Source: Robiginitalea aestuariiviva (lineage in GTDB: Bacteria; Bacteroidota; Bacteroidia; Flavobacteriales; Flavobacteriaceae). From it: a DNA stretch of 64,000 nucleotides. Made by a program: the position numbers and the translations under genes. Of the stretch, positions 26,785 through 36,343 are shown in pieces. Location: the NCBI RefSeq assembly GCF_029537735.1, contig NZ_JARPUQ010000001.1:1274696-1338695 (forward strand). Reading direction: 5' to 3'. A model generated the notes under the pieces. The model searched no databases. It worked only from the letters and a program-made list of their open reading frames with translations, and had not been told where the DNA came from. Positions within the stretch are counted from its first letter, which is position 1; each line of letters begins with the position of its first letter.

Positions 26785-29700
26785 TTCAGGATGAGTTTTT
26801 TGGTGGCTACCTGTTTACCGGACCGGCCTTCCAGGATATATACACCGGGTGCCAAGGCGGGCAGGGGGAGCAGCCGTAGGTTTTCGCCTCCCTGCAGTTT
26901 CGCCTGATAAACCCGCTGCCCCTGCAGGGTGTAAATCGCCAGGGATTGGAGGGGTAAACCAGTATTCAGCAGTAGCTCCACGGTCCTGCCCTGGGCGGGG
27001 TTCTGCCCGATGGCAAAAAGGTCCCCCACCAGGAACTGCTCCCGGTAAGTCCCCTGGCAATCCAGGTCTGTGGATACCTCTACGGAATGGACCCCGTCCG
27101 GCAATGGGATCGAAAAACGGGGTTCGGATACTACCCACCGTTCCTGGTTGATCAGGATGGTATAATGTTTTGCCCCATTGAGGTCCAGGATAAGCTTTCC
27201 GGAATCGGGCTGGTATTTTCCGCTAACCGAGAGGGCTTCCGGTTGGGTGATCTCCAGGGTGTAACACTGCAGGTAGTCCGGTTCTCCCGCCACGGTAATG
27301 CATAACTGATAGGTGCCGGCTGGCAGGTTTTCAAAGGCTAGGCTGGTGCTGAATGCGGTAGACTGGTTTATGGGTCCGCTCAGGGTAGCCGTGTAGTCCA
27401 GGGCAAGCTGGGCAGTGATTTCAATGCGGCCGTTATTCGCGCTACGGCAGGTTTCGGAAGCGGAGCGGATCTCAAAATTCTGAGGGTCCAGGCTAAAGAC
27501 GGGGCACCCGTCCACTGTTACCTTGGTGCCCAGCGGAGTATCCGGGCAGAGGTCCGCCCCATCCAGGACCCCGTCGCTGTCCTGGTCCGGCGGGTTGTCG
27601 TCCGGGAAAAGGGTGGTGGGGGCATTTGCAAAGAGGCGGAATTCCCCCGGGGCCAGGGTAATGACCTGTTGGGGCTCCGGCACTACAAATTTCAGGTTGT
27701 TCTCCAGCCATTCGTACCAGACCCCACTTTCCTGGAAGGTAACGGTGATTTCCTGGGGTGTAACCCCGAAGTTGCCGATAACGGTCAGGTACCCTGCTGC
27801 ACCACCGAGTGGGGCGGGATCCGTGAGCTGGAGGATTTTCAACCCGCTGGATGCCCCCAGGCTCAGGGTAACCTGGTCGGTTCGGAATATAGGCTCCGCA
27901 GTTTTCAGGGTTATCAGGTCCGCCATGAGGTCATAGAGAGCGGTTCGGTTGGGGTTGTCCAGATAGTCCCAGCGGATAGGTTTATTTCCGGTACGTCCAT
28001 TGTAATCAATGCTGTAATCGTATCCCAGCTCTCCGAATTGCCAGATCATCTTGGGCCCGGGAATGGTAAAGAAGAAAGCGGAGGCGGCCTGTACCCGTTT
28101 CAGGGCAGTGCCCAGGTCCTTTACATTATAAGCTCCGCTGCTGTTCCCGTATTCCAGGTTTTTAAACATCAGTCGCTCCTCATCATGACTTTCCATATAG
28201 GAGATGGCCGAAGGCTGCGCAAAGCCCTTAGCCCCGTAAAAGGCCTGGCTGAAATCGGACTTGCCACTGTCGTGGTAGCCCATGGTGGCTTCGTTGTAGG
28301 GCTCGGTTTGCTTATTCCACAGTAAAATGCCCTTGCCTTCCGACACCCGGTAGTCCGCCCACTGAGATTCCTCGGCCACGGTGCCCAGGTGTTCAAAAAT
28401 GACCAGGAAATCGGGATCTGCAGCCCATTGGGTGTCTGCATACTCTTTGAGCACGGCAATCCGATCTGCCTGGGGGCTGTCTGTACATCCACCGTCAGAG
28501 GCGGTGCAGTTCTGGGTAAAACCCTTGGTGAGGTCCCATCGCATTCCGTCAATATGGAACTCCTCAATCCAGTACCGGACCGTTTGCTTTACGTAGTCCC
28601 GGGTAGCCGGGCTCTGGTGGTTAAAGTCCTGGAACACGGAATACGAGTGGGTCGCTTCCGGGTTGAAGAACGGATTTTCGGCCGTGGCCTGCCCCCCGGT
28701 GCCCCCTCCGCTGGTGTTCCACATGCGGAAATACGGGTGCTGCCCGGTGGCGTGGTTGTAGACCACGTCCAGGATCACGGCAATGCCGCGGGCGTGGCAG
28801 GCGTCCACAAACTGCTTAAAGGCTTCCGGGGTGCCGTAGTATTTGTCCAGTGCCATATGGAAGGCCGGGTTGTAGCCCCAGCTTTCATTCCCGTCAAATT
28901 CGCTCACCGGCATTAACTCTATGGCGTTAATGCCCAAAGACGTGAGATAATCCAGACGGTTCACCACGGCGTCATAGGTGTGCAGGGCGTCAAAATCCCG
29001 GATCAGTAATTCATATACCACCAGGTCTTCCCGGGCTGCAGGCACAAAATCCGTTACCTGCCAGGCATAGTCCGGGTCCCCGGTGCGGAGTACGGTAATA
29101 GCCTCGGTCTGCCCGGCAGGGTAGGGAGGCAGATCGGGAAAAACGGAAGGGTCAATGAAGGCATCGTTCCCGTACCCGTCAAGGACCAGGGTAGCGTAGG
29201 GGTCGGCAATATTGATGTCGTACTCCACCAGGTACTGATACAGGTAAGGGGTCTGCGGGCTAAGCCCGGTTAGTTCCAGCCAGAAGCGATCATTGGTCGA
29301 GTCTCGGTTCATCAGGTAGGTGTCCAAAGGGGCCCAGCCAATCCAGTCCCCGATCAGGTGTACAAATTCTTTTCCGGGAGCATACAACACCAGGGTGGCC
29401 CGGGTGGGGTCCGCAGGGTCCAGGTTGATCCCATCCACAAGGCCTGCCGGAAGGGGGGCTTCTGTAACCGCAGGGCGGACATAGGCCTGGAACCCGGATT
29501 GCAGGGTTTCGGACCCATTGGTGGCGGAGAGCTCATATAGGGTGCTGGTATTCACCGTGGCCAGGTAAGTATAGGAGGTGATCCCACTTTGCTGGTCGAT
29601 GATGGCCCCGTTGGCCCGCAGGGTGAAATCTGCATTCTGGGAGGTGCTGGCCGTGATGGACACGTTGCTCCCAGCATCTATAAGTACCGGGTTTTCCAGG

Positions 29701-30140
29701 GGGTTGGTCAGCGTAAGCTGAAAGCCGCCTACTTCTACCACATAGTCCTGGGATTTTTTGTCCCCTGTCCCATCCTTGGCCTTGACCAGCATTCCTATGC
29801 GGTCTATGGCAGTGGTGCCGTACAGTTGGCTTGGCACAAAGCTGAAGCTGAAACTGCCGTCCCCGTTGTTGGTCATCCGCTGGGCTTCATCGGAATTGGC
29901 CCAGGTGCCGTTGGTGGGCGAATTAATAGCCGAAGTGGATGCCGGGGTTTCAAAATACCAGGCCCAGACATAGAGGTCGGTTACGCCCCAGGCCCCGGGG
30001 TCCACCCCGGTTACGGTTAAGGTGATGGCGTCGTTGGCGCCAAAAGTGGGCGGGGTTATGCTGAAGGTCGCGTTTTGCTGCTGCCCCGAAAGGCCAATGG
30101 CCCACAGGAAGAGGAAAATGCCTAGGATACCTTTTTTCAT
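26781..30140 (-). CDS. GH13 alpha-amylase with type IX secretion signal
   Basis: 1,119 residues. After a signal peptide (LFLWAIGLSGQ), residues ~20-330 are Ig/starch-binding-like domains. Residues ~370-800 are the GH13 catalytic barrel with all four regions: DVVYNHA (about 457), GMRWDLTKG with the nucleophile Asp (about 535), VIFEHLG with the acid Glu (about 582) and ESHDEER (about 652). A thrombospondin-3-like calcium segment (PDQDSDGVLDGADLCPDTP) follows near 875, then Ig-like repeats and a C-terminal type IX secretion domain (QNPAQGRTVELLLNTGLPLQ ... GVYILEGRSGK ... KKLILK). It should therefore be exported to the cell surface or medium and cut starch-like polysaccharide for SusCDE. A 26-bp perfect palindrome lies 21 bases upstream of its ATG. 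Confidence 0.92.
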   Translation of the reverse strand: MKKGILGIFLFLWAIGLSGQQQNATFSITPPTFGANDAITLTVTGVDPGAWGVTDLYVWAWYFETPASTSAINSPTNGTWANSDEAQRMTNNGDGSFSFSFVPSQLYGTTAIDRIGMLVKAKDGTGDKKSQDYVVEVGGFQLTLTNPLENPVLIDAGSNVSITASTSQNADFTLRANGAIIDQQSGITSYTYLATVNTSTLYELSATNGSETLQSGFQAYVRPAVTEAPLPAGLVDGINLDPADPTRATLVLYAPGKEFVHLIGDWIGWAPLDTYLMNRDSTNDRFWLELTGLSPQTPYLYQYLVEYDINIADPYATLVLDGYGNDAFIDPSVFPDLPPYPAGQTEAITVLRTGDPDYAWQVTDFVPAAREDLVVYELLIRDFDALHTYDAVVNRLDYLTSLGINAIELMPVSEFDGNESWGYNPAFHMALDKYYGTPEAFKQFVDACHARGIAVILDVVYNHATGQHPYFRMWNTSGGGTGGQATAENPFFNPEATHSYSVFQDFNHQSPATRDYVKQTVRYWIEEFHIDGMRWDLTKGFTQNCTASDGGCTDSPQADRIAVLKEYADTQWAADPDFLVIFEHLGTVAEESQWADYRVSEGKGILLWNKQTEPYNEATMGYHDSGKSDFSQAFYGAKGFAQPSAISYMESHDEERLMFKNLEYGNSSGAYNVKDLGTALKRVQAASAFFFTIPGPKMIWQFGELGYDYSIDYNGRTGNKPIRWDYLDNPNRTALYDLMADLITLKTAEPIFRTDQVTLSLGASSGLKILQLTDPAPLGGAAGYLTVIGNFGVTPQEITVTFQESGVWYEWLENNLKFVVPEPQQVITLAPGEFRLFANAPTTLFPDDNPPDQDSDGVLDGADLCPDTPLGTKVTVDGCPVFSLDPQNFEIRSASETCRSANNGRIEITAQLALDYTATLSGPINQSTAFSTSLAFENLPAGTYQLCITVAGEPDYLQCYTLEITQPEALSVSGKYQPDSGKLILDLNGAKHYTILINQERWVVSEPRFSIPLPDGVHSVEVSTDLDCQGTYREQFLVGDLFAIGQNPAQGRTVELLLNTGLPLQSLAIYTLQGQRVYQAKLQGGENLRLLPLPALAPGVYILEGRSGKQVATKKLILK

Positions 30141-30161
30141 ATGCCGGGTCTTTTAGTGCGT

Positions 30162-30187
30162 AAAGGGCTCCCCCGGGGGAGCCCTTT
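30162..30187. terminator. Perfect 26-bp palindrome between susE and amylase gene
   Basis: AAAGGGCTCCCCC directly followed by its exact complement GGGGGAGCCCTTT. It would form a very stable hairpin in the minus-strand transcript, between the susE stop and the amylase start. Only three T follow on the minus strand, so it is either a weak intra-operon terminator or an mRNA processing/stability element. Confidence 0.65.
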
Positions 30188-30232
30188 TCACTCTAAATCA
30201 AAATAACTAAACAAGTGAATAAACAAAAAGAT

Positions 30233-31624
30233 CTATTTGCTGATAAGCGTATAGGTTCCCCCTTCGCTAAAGTCGAGGTAGATGTCATAGGTGCCTGCTG
30301 TTACCACAATGTTGGCTCCGTTCGCTTCCAGGGTGCCATCGGCCCCGTCGTCGCCCAGGTTGTTGCCCCAGTCTTCATTGACCCGGAATTTGATTTCCCC
30401 ATCAATCAGGGTCACATTCTGGGCCAGCCAGAGATCTGTGTTGACTTCGGTAAAGGTAAAGTCCGGGCCCGCACCACCCCAGTCGTTGTAACCGGAACCT
30501 ACCACGCCCCAGAGTTCATCCGCTTCCATGGTGTAGGTGTTATTGACCAGGTCCAGGGTTATGGTATAAAATCCTGCAGTGGAGGGGATATTGGCGCCAT
30601 TGGCCTCCACGGTGCCGTCGGCCCCGTCGTCTCCCAGGTTGTTGCCCCAGTCGTTGTTAAAACGGAATTTAAATTCCCCGTCCAGGAGTTTTACCCCCAC
30701 CTTAAAGGTGTTGGTGGTGTAGTCGTAGAACATCTTGGCGTCCGGGCCTGCACCGCCCCAGTCATTCCAGGCGGAGCCCACAATACCCCAACTGAAGGCT
30801 TCAATGGAGTAGGTATTGCTGTTCAGATCCAGCAGGATGCGATAATCCCCTGCGGTTACCGTGATATTGGCGCCCCCGGCTTCCAGGGTGCCGTCGGCCC
30901 CGTCATCGCCCAGGTTGTTGCCCCAGTCGTTGTTTTCCCGGAATTTGATTTCCCCGTCTTTCAGGTTGGCGTAGGAGACCAGGACACCATTCTGATCCGT
31001 AGTATAGAAGGGGATATCCGGCCCGGCACCACCCCAGTCGTTGGCTGCAGAGCCTACCACGCCCCAGGTAGCTACGGAAATACCGGCTCCGGTCCCTTCC
31101 GGGGCGCGTTCCAGGATGCTGAAGGGCACTGCCCGGACCTCAGAGAGAGTGCTTACGCCATTATCCGCACCGCTGCTGCCCACAAAAGCACTTACACGGA
31201 AGTACAGGGTTCCGGTATTGTTGGGCTCGCCCCCGTCAGCTGTCGTGGCCGGGTCGTCGTCCAGGCCCAGCAATTCAAGCATGCCCAGGACGTTGCCCAT
31301 GGTTACGGCGTGGTTGGTTTCGGAAAGGGTGCCGGAATCGTAATCCACACTGGCAAAGTCTGCCTGAATGGACCCTTCCAGGCGGTAGCTTACCGTGGTG
31401 GGGGCTTCAAAATCAGGGGTATTCCAGACAAAACGTTCCGCAATGCTGCTTCTGGTCTGGTTGGAGACCACATAGTTGTCCGAAAAGGTATTGGTGAATG
31501 CGATTTGTTCATTGGGTTGCCTGGCCTCAATGACCAGGAAATCCTCCTTTTCGCATCCCAAGAGCAGGCCAAGCGTTACGATGGCCAACACAATGTTCTT
31601 AGTGGGGTTGAATAGACCTTTCAT
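30233..31624 (-). CDS. susE: SusE/SusF-type starch-binding lipoprotein with three tandem modules
   Basis: 463 residues. The lipoprotein signal is IVLAIVTLGLLLGCEKED. Residues ~25-175 are a SusE-type N-terminal region (FVWNTPDFEAPTTVSYRLEG, TLSETNHAVTMGN, YFRVSAFVGSSG). Residues 187-278, 279-371 and 372-463 are three close repeats of a starch-binding module, each opening WG(V/I)VGSxxNDWGGAGPD and carrying DGE(I/F)KFR and DWGNNLGDDGADGT. The aromatic WG and NDW positions are likely glycan contacts. In characterised systems SusE/SusF hold starch at the cell surface. It follows susD by 12 bases in the operon. The symbol is by position and architecture. Confidence 0.88.
   Translation of the reverse strand: MKGLFNPTKNIVLAIVTLGLLLGCEKEDFLVIEARQPNEQIAFTNTFSDNYVVSNQTRSSIAERFVWNTPDFEAPTTVSYRLEGSIQADFASVDYDSGTLSETNHAVTMGNVLGMLELLGLDDDPATTADGGEPNNTGTLYFRVSAFVGSSGADNGVSTLSEVRAVPFSILERAPEGTGAGISVATWGVVGSAANDWGGAGPDIPFYTTDQNGVLVSYANLKDGEIKFRENNDWGNNLGDDGADGTLEAGGANITVTAGDYRILLDLNSNTYSIEAFSWGIVGSAWNDWGGAGPDAKMFYDYTTNTFKVGVKLLDGEFKFRFNNDWGNNLGDDGADGTVEANGANIPSTAGFYTITLDLVNNTYTMEADELWGVVGSGYNDWGGAGPDFTFTEVNTDLWLAQNVTLIDGEIKFRVNEDWGNNLGDDGADGTLEANGANIVVTAGTYDIYLDFSEGGTYTLISK
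30236..31066 (-). repeat. Three ~92-codon tandem repeats inside susE
   Basis: Units at 31066-30791, 30790-30512 and 30511-30236. The core segment coding for DWGNNLGDDGADGT is nearly the same in all three at DNA level, which suggests fairly recent unit duplication or gene conversion. Confidence 0.85.
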
Positions 31625-31636
31625 AATATAGAGAGT

Positions 31637-33253
31637 TTAGTAACCGGGATTCTGAGTTAAGTTGGTATTGATGAGCAGGACGTTGTCCGGCAGGGGGAAA
31701 ATTTTCCTGAAGTCTTCCACGGCACGGCCGTTGGAAGCCCCGCCTTTAAAGGGCCAGAGGTAAGAGCCTCCGGTAAACAGGCCGTAGCGAATCAGGTCTG
31801 TGCGCCGCAGGCCTTCCCAATGTAATTCCCTAGAGCGTTCATCCAGTACAAATTGGAGGTCCAGGTCTGCGGTAGTAATGGTTGGGGCACTTGCGCGTGT
31901 CCGCAATTCATTGATCAGAGCGGCACTGGTGGCCGCACTGCCCCCGCCGCCCCTCAGGGAGGCTTCAGCGTAATTCAGGTACACCTCTGCCAACCGGATG
32001 ATCGGGAGGTCGATGTCCGCAAAATCCCCGGAAGTATCGCTGCCGGGGGCCCCGGTCACGTCCACATTCCGGAATTTGGACAGGGCATAACCGTCCTCAA
32101 AGGTATTGGCGATGGTGGTGATTTCGTAATTCTGCCCGTCGGTAAAGAACTGGGCACGCGAATCGTCCCAGCCCACGGGAAAACCATCCCCGTCGCTGGC
32201 ATTAATGGCATAGTCGAACTTTTGTACCAGGCCCTTGGTGGTGCGGTAACCGCTCCACCCGCCATTAATCCCGAAATCCGCCGGGTCCATGTTCCCGCCT
32301 ACCGGGCCATGGGTCAGGAAGGTAGTGCCGCCGTAGGTTTGGGATTTCAGCCCGTCGTAGGTCAGGACAAAGATGAATTCGTTCTGTGACCCGTTGCGGT
32401 CGTTGTCTGCCAGGAAGAGCTCGTCGTAGGCAGAGCCATTCCCATTGCCGTCCGCCGTGTTGATGCTGTAGGTGCTGTTGATTGCCATTTCAGCATAGGT
32501 AACGGAATTGGTGTATCGGGCTTCCCCGTTAAAGACCTCGGCGTTCAGATACAGGCGGGAGAGAAGGGCCCAGGCGGCTACCTGGTCTACCCGGCCGTAT
32601 TCATTGCTGCCCGGGCTTTTCAGGGCGTCCTGGATCTCCAGCAGTTCGGCCTCTACAAAGCCGAAGATTTCGCTCCGGCTGCTTTGCTGGGGCAATTCGG
32701 TTGTGATCGCCGTTACCAGCGGCACACTGCCAAAGAGGTCCATTAGGTTGTAATAGGCATAGGCCCTCAGGAATCGCGCCTCCGCAATATAGTGTTGTAC
32801 TTCCGCATCGCTGGCCAGGTTTTCGGCATTCGAGATAAAGGAGTTGCTGAAACTCACCACCTGCGAAAGCCGGAAATACATGGCAGTGGTAAAGTCATTG
32901 CCAGACCCCCAGGACATTTCGTGCAGGTTGGGTAACCCGGGGTCCCCCCATCCGACCACGCAGTGGTCCGTGGTGAGTTCGTTCAGGTTGAACAACATCC
33001 GCGAAAACTGGGAAAATCCTTCGTCAATTCCGCTGATATCCGGCTGGCCAGCAGGCCCGTTTTGCCCGGTCAGGGAGAGGCTGGCATATACTTTTGCCAG
33101 GGCGCTCTTGGCCTCATCGGCCGATTGGTATACGTCTACTTCGGTAAAGAGGTCCGGATCGATCGGAGTTTGGTCCAATTCCTTGTGACAGCCATTGAGG
33201 AAACCGGCCAGGGCGACCACTGCTGCCAGGATCAGATACTTTTTCATAACCAT
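31637..33253 (-). CDS. susD: SusD family starch-binding outer-membrane lipoprotein
   Basis: 538 residues from ATG 33253 (a second ATG at 33247 gives MKKYLIL). The lipoprotein signal is AAVVALAGFLNGCHKELDQ. SusD hallmarks are AEARFLRAYAYYNLMDLFGSVPL, RLAEVYLNYAEASLRGG, DERSRELHWEGLRRTDLIRYG and the terminal IFPLPDNVLLINTNLTQNPGY. With susC it forms the starch/maltodextrin import complex; the assignment of substrate rests on the neighbours susE, amylase and maltose phosphorylase. It starts 4 bases after the susC stop. Confidence 0.93.
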   Translation of the reverse strand: MVMKKYLILAAVVALAGFLNGCHKELDQTPIDPDLFTEVDVYQSADEAKSALAKVYASLSLTGQNGPAGQPDISGIDEGFSQFSRMLFNLNELTTDHCVVGWGDPGLPNLHEMSWGSGNDFTTAMYFRLSQVVSFSNSFISNAENLASDAEVQHYIAEARFLRAYAYYNLMDLFGSVPLVTAITTELPQQSSRSEIFGFVEAELLEIQDALKSPGSNEYGRVDQVAAWALLSRLYLNAEVFNGEARYTNSVTYAEMAINSTYSINTADGNGNGSAYDELFLADNDRNGSQNEFIFVLTYDGLKSQTYGGTTFLTHGPVGGNMDPADFGINGGWSGYRTTKGLVQKFDYAINASDGDGFPVGWDDSRAQFFTDGQNYEITTIANTFEDGYALSKFRNVDVTGAPGSDTSGDFADIDLPIIRLAEVYLNYAEASLRGGGGSAATSAALINELRTRASAPTITTADLDLQFVLDERSRELHWEGLRRTDLIRYGLFTGGSYLWPFKGGASNGRAVEDFRKIFPLPDNVLLINTNLTQNPGY

Positions 33254-33257
33254 CAGA

Positions 33258-36218
33258 TTAAAAATTCAGGTCCAGCCCAAAGATGATGGTCCTTGGCCGG
33301 GGATAAAAGTTATTGTCGATACCGCCAGTGATTTCCGGATCCAGCCCCTGGTAATCTGTTACCACCAACAGGTTCATGCCGGTAAGGTAACACCGCAGGG
33401 AGTTGCTGCCCAGGAATTCCGGGAAGGTGTACCCCAGGGTCACGTTATCCAACCTAAAGAAGGAAGCATTTTCGATGAAATGGTCGCTCAGCAGGTTGGT
33501 TTCGGTGAACTGGTTAAAGCGGGTACGCAGGTAATCCGCGTGGATGTTCCTCAGGATATCGTTCTGGAAAACGTTGGTGCGGGCCGTGACACTGGCAATG
33601 TTGTTGTAGGAGTAATTGCCAATGCTGGCGCGGGACACAAAGCTCAGGTCCCAGTTCCGGTAGCTGAAGTTACCGCTCAGGCCCATGAGTACATCTGCAT
33701 AAGGACTCTTATAGAGGTATCGGTCGCTGGAGTTGATCTCCCCGTCACCATTCAGATCCGCATAGGCTCCCTCAATGGGGTTGCCGTTGGTATCGTAGAT
33801 CTGTTTATAGACCAGGAATGAAAAGGGCGCTGCCCCTTCCTGGTGCCGTTGAATGGTATTGCCCACCCCTCCGGAAATTCCACCCACATCCTGGGGATCC
33901 GGCAGGCGGGTGATTTTGTTTTCATTCAGGGCCACGTTGTAGTTAAGGCTCCATTCGAAATCCTCGGTACGTATGGGCACTACATTCAACTCCAGTTCAA
34001 CACCTTTGTTTTCCATGTCGCCAATGTTGGCGCTGATGGTATTCCCGAAATTGGTAAAGGGGTCTACCACGGTAGTGGAAATGAGATCTTCCGTTTTTCG
34101 GATATAGGCATTTACCGAACCGGAAACGCGGTTGTTGACCAGGGTGAAATCCAGGCCGGCATTCAGGGTTTTACCCACTTCCCACCGCAGGTTCTCATTG
34201 ATGGGTTCCGGACGGTAAGTGCGGTAAAAGGCGTTGCCGAACTGGTACTCCGCGGTGTTGGTACTTACCACGTAACGGGTCAGGAAGTTGTAATCGCCCA
34301 GGCCGTTAACGTTCCCGACTTCCCCGTAGCCCAGACGAAGCTTAAGCTCCTGGAAGAGGTTGTCCCCCAGGAAGTCCTCGTTATGCAGGTTCCAGGCAAA
34401 GGCCGCAGAGGGAAAGTACCCCCAGCGGTCGTTCGGGTTCAGTTTGGAGGAAGCATCCGCCCTTAAGGTGGCGGTAAACAGGTATTTGCCGTCAAAATCG
34501 TAATTGACCCGCCCAAAGTAAGAGAGCAGGACGTTTTTGGATTTGTCGATAAAGGACTGTTCAATGGAGGCGTCCTCGTTCAGGGTGCCATCCGTATTGA
34601 GGATGCGTTCGGAGGAATTCGAAGCGTTGTCGAACTCGAAATCCTGGTAGGCGTACCCCGCGGTGGCATCCAGGCGGTGTTTGCCGAAGGTTTTGTTGTA
34701 ATTCAGGTAGGCGTCAAAAACCCGGTTGGTGGCCTGGTTGGTGTAATCCGTGCGCGCCCCGTCAAACCCGCTGGCCGAGGTGGGGATGTTGCTGGGGGTA
34801 ATCCGGAAGCCCTCGCTGTCCGAAAAATCCAGGGCCCCGTTCAGGGTCAGGGTCATGCCGGGAACCCAGGGCAGTTGGTAATCTGCCTTCAGGCTGCCCA
34901 CAAACCGGTCTACAGTGGCCCGGTCGTTTATCAGTTCCAACAGGGCCACCGGGTTGGTGGGGGCCAGGTTGATCTGGTTGGTGCCCGCATCGTTCAGGTA
35001 GGTGTAGTACCCGATATCGTTCCCGCTGGCATCCGTGTAGGCGTAAAAGGGCGAATTGATGTCGTACACGGGTTGGGTGGGGTCGAAGGAATTGGCGGCC
35101 CCGATAGCGCCCCGGTCCGCAAAGCGGTTTTCGGTCCGTGCCACCCGCGCATTAAACTCGAGCTTAAGCTGGTCTTCCAGCAGGCGGGGGGTCAGGTTCA
35201 GGGACCCGGTAACCCGCTCCATCTTGTCATTTTTCAGGATTCCGCCTTGATCGGTATAGCCCAGGGAGGCTCGCATGGGGACCTTTCCTATGGCCCCGTT
35301 GGCACTGAAGGAATGGTTAAAACCAAAGGCAGTCTTATATATAAGGTCCTGCCAGGAGGTGCTTTCCACACCCAGGCGGGAAATGTCGTCCTGATCCCCG
35401 TAGGTCTCCACGATATTCCGGAATTCCGAAGGCGTAAGGATGTCTACAAACCGAACCGGCTCATAGACGGATGCCGCCGTGCGGAAGTTAAACTGGAATT
35501 CCCCGGTCCGACCTTTTTTGGTGGTGATGATCACCACCCCGTTAGCCGCGCGGGAGCCGTAAATGGAAGTTGCCGAGGCATCCTTTAGGACGCTGATCGC
35601 CTCGATGTCACTCGGGTTGATCAGGTTCAGGGGGTTGCGCGTACCGCCTACCCCGCCGTCATTAAGCGGTACACCGTCCACCACAAATAGCGGGTTGGAG
35701 TTTAGGTTAAGCGATCCGATCCCCCGGATCAGGAAGTTGGAGCCTTCCCCCGGTGCACCACCGCCCGAGACGATGGAAACCCCGGCAATTTTCCCCTGAA
35801 TCAGTTGTTGGGGTGAAACGACGGGCCCTTTTACAAAATCTTTGGAACTGACCAGGTCCAGGGTGCCCGTAAGGTCTTCTTTGCGGACGGAGCCGTATCC
35901 GATAATGACGACTTCGTCCAATTGGGCGGCGTCAGGTTCCATAACGACGTCCAGGGGGGAACGGTCCGCCGGGAGGCTGATGGTGCGGTATCCCAAGTAG
36001 GAGAACTGAAGGAGGTCTTCCGGTCCTGCCTCAATGGTATAATGCCCGTCAAAATCCGTGGTGGTCCCCTTTACCGTACCGGTGATCACAATGGATACGC
36101 CCGGCAGTGGTTCCCCGTTATCCGCAGCGGTAACTGTGCCGCTCACCTGGGATTGTGCAAATATGCCCGTCTGGAAAAGCAGCAGGCACAGCAGCCCAAG
36201 GGGTGTGCATTTTTTCAT
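33258..36218 (-). CDS. susC: SusC family TonB-linked maltodextrin transporter
   Basis: 986 residues if started at ATG 36218, which begins a proper signal peptide (MKKCTPLGLLCLLLFQTG); the frame is open upstream to 36365 but that part contains the promoter. A carboxypeptidase-like domain (VSGTVTAADNGEPLPGVSIV), LDEVVIIGYGSVRKEDLTGT, plug (LIQGKIAGVSIVSGG, AANGVVIITTKKG) and TonB-dependent barrel ending in RTIIFGLDLNF follow. It heads the operon susC-susD-susE-amylase-FN3 lipoprotein and is divergent from the second LacI regulator. The import role for maltodextrins is inferred from the locus. Confidence 0.93.
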   Translation of the reverse strand: MKKCTPLGLLCLLLFQTGIFAQSQVSGTVTAADNGEPLPGVSIVITGTVKGTTTDFDGHYTIEAGPEDLLQFSYLGYRTISLPADRSPLDVVMEPDAAQLDEVVIIGYGSVRKEDLTGTLDLVSSKDFVKGPVVSPQQLIQGKIAGVSIVSGGGAPGEGSNFLIRGIGSLNLNSNPLFVVDGVPLNDGGVGGTRNPLNLINPSDIEAISVLKDASATSIYGSRAANGVVIITTKKGRTGEFQFNFRTAASVYEPVRFVDILTPSEFRNIVETYGDQDDISRLGVESTSWQDLIYKTAFGFNHSFSANGAIGKVPMRASLGYTDQGGILKNDKMERVTGSLNLTPRLLEDQLKLEFNARVARTENRFADRGAIGAANSFDPTQPVYDINSPFYAYTDASGNDIGYYTYLNDAGTNQINLAPTNPVALLELINDRATVDRFVGSLKADYQLPWVPGMTLTLNGALDFSDSEGFRITPSNIPTSASGFDGARTDYTNQATNRVFDAYLNYNKTFGKHRLDATAGYAYQDFEFDNASNSSERILNTDGTLNEDASIEQSFIDKSKNVLLSYFGRVNYDFDGKYLFTATLRADASSKLNPNDRWGYFPSAAFAWNLHNEDFLGDNLFQELKLRLGYGEVGNVNGLGDYNFLTRYVVSTNTAEYQFGNAFYRTYRPEPINENLRWEVGKTLNAGLDFTLVNNRVSGSVNAYIRKTEDLISTTVVDPFTNFGNTISANIGDMENKGVELELNVVPIRTEDFEWSLNYNVALNENKITRLPDPQDVGGISGGVGNTIQRHQEGAAPFSFLVYKQIYDTNGNPIEGAYADLNGDGEINSSDRYLYKSPYADVLMGLSGNFSYRNWDLSFVSRASIGNYSYNNIASVTARTNVFQNDILRNIHADYLRTRFNQFTETNLLSDHFIENASFFRLDNVTLGYTFPEFLGSNSLRCYLTGMNLLVVTDYQGLDPEITGGIDNNFYPRPRTIIFGLDLNF

Positions 36219-36255
36219 TTGGAAAATAGGATTGGTTAGGATTCCTTGTGGTACT

Positions 36256-36277
36256 TTGAAAGCTTTGCAAGCTTCAA
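36256..36277. repeat. Inverted repeat over the susC promoter
   Basis: TTGAAAGCTT-TGC-AAGCTTCAA, 9-bp arms with one extra A in the left arm. It overlaps the -7 box and predicted start of the susC transcript, a position suited to a repressor site, or it could form a hairpin at the very 5' end of the RNA. Confidence 0.55.
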
Positions 36278-36299
36278 GGTAGTTATAAAAAAATGTTAA
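36275..36299 (-). promoter_or_regulatory. Candidate susC promoter of the maltodextrin locus
   Basis: Minus strand TTAAC (36299-36295), a T-tract, then TACCTTG (36281-36275). Spacing and composition match the promoter of the other susC gene. It predicts a leader of about 50 bases before ATG 36218. Confidence 0.5.
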
Positions 36300-36325
36300 T
36301 TTGTGATCCTTATTACATAGGGGGT

Positions 36326-36343
36326 AATTACAACGTTTTCCGG
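36326..36343. promoter_or_regulatory. LacI-operator-like element upstream of susC
   Basis: Read in the susC direction: CCGGAAAACGTTGTAATT. It shares GAAAnCGTTnT with the palindrome at 24786-24801, and its CG centre is 53-54 bases from the -7 box, as in the other promoter. It is a less perfect palindrome, hence the moderate confidence. Confidence 0.45.
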
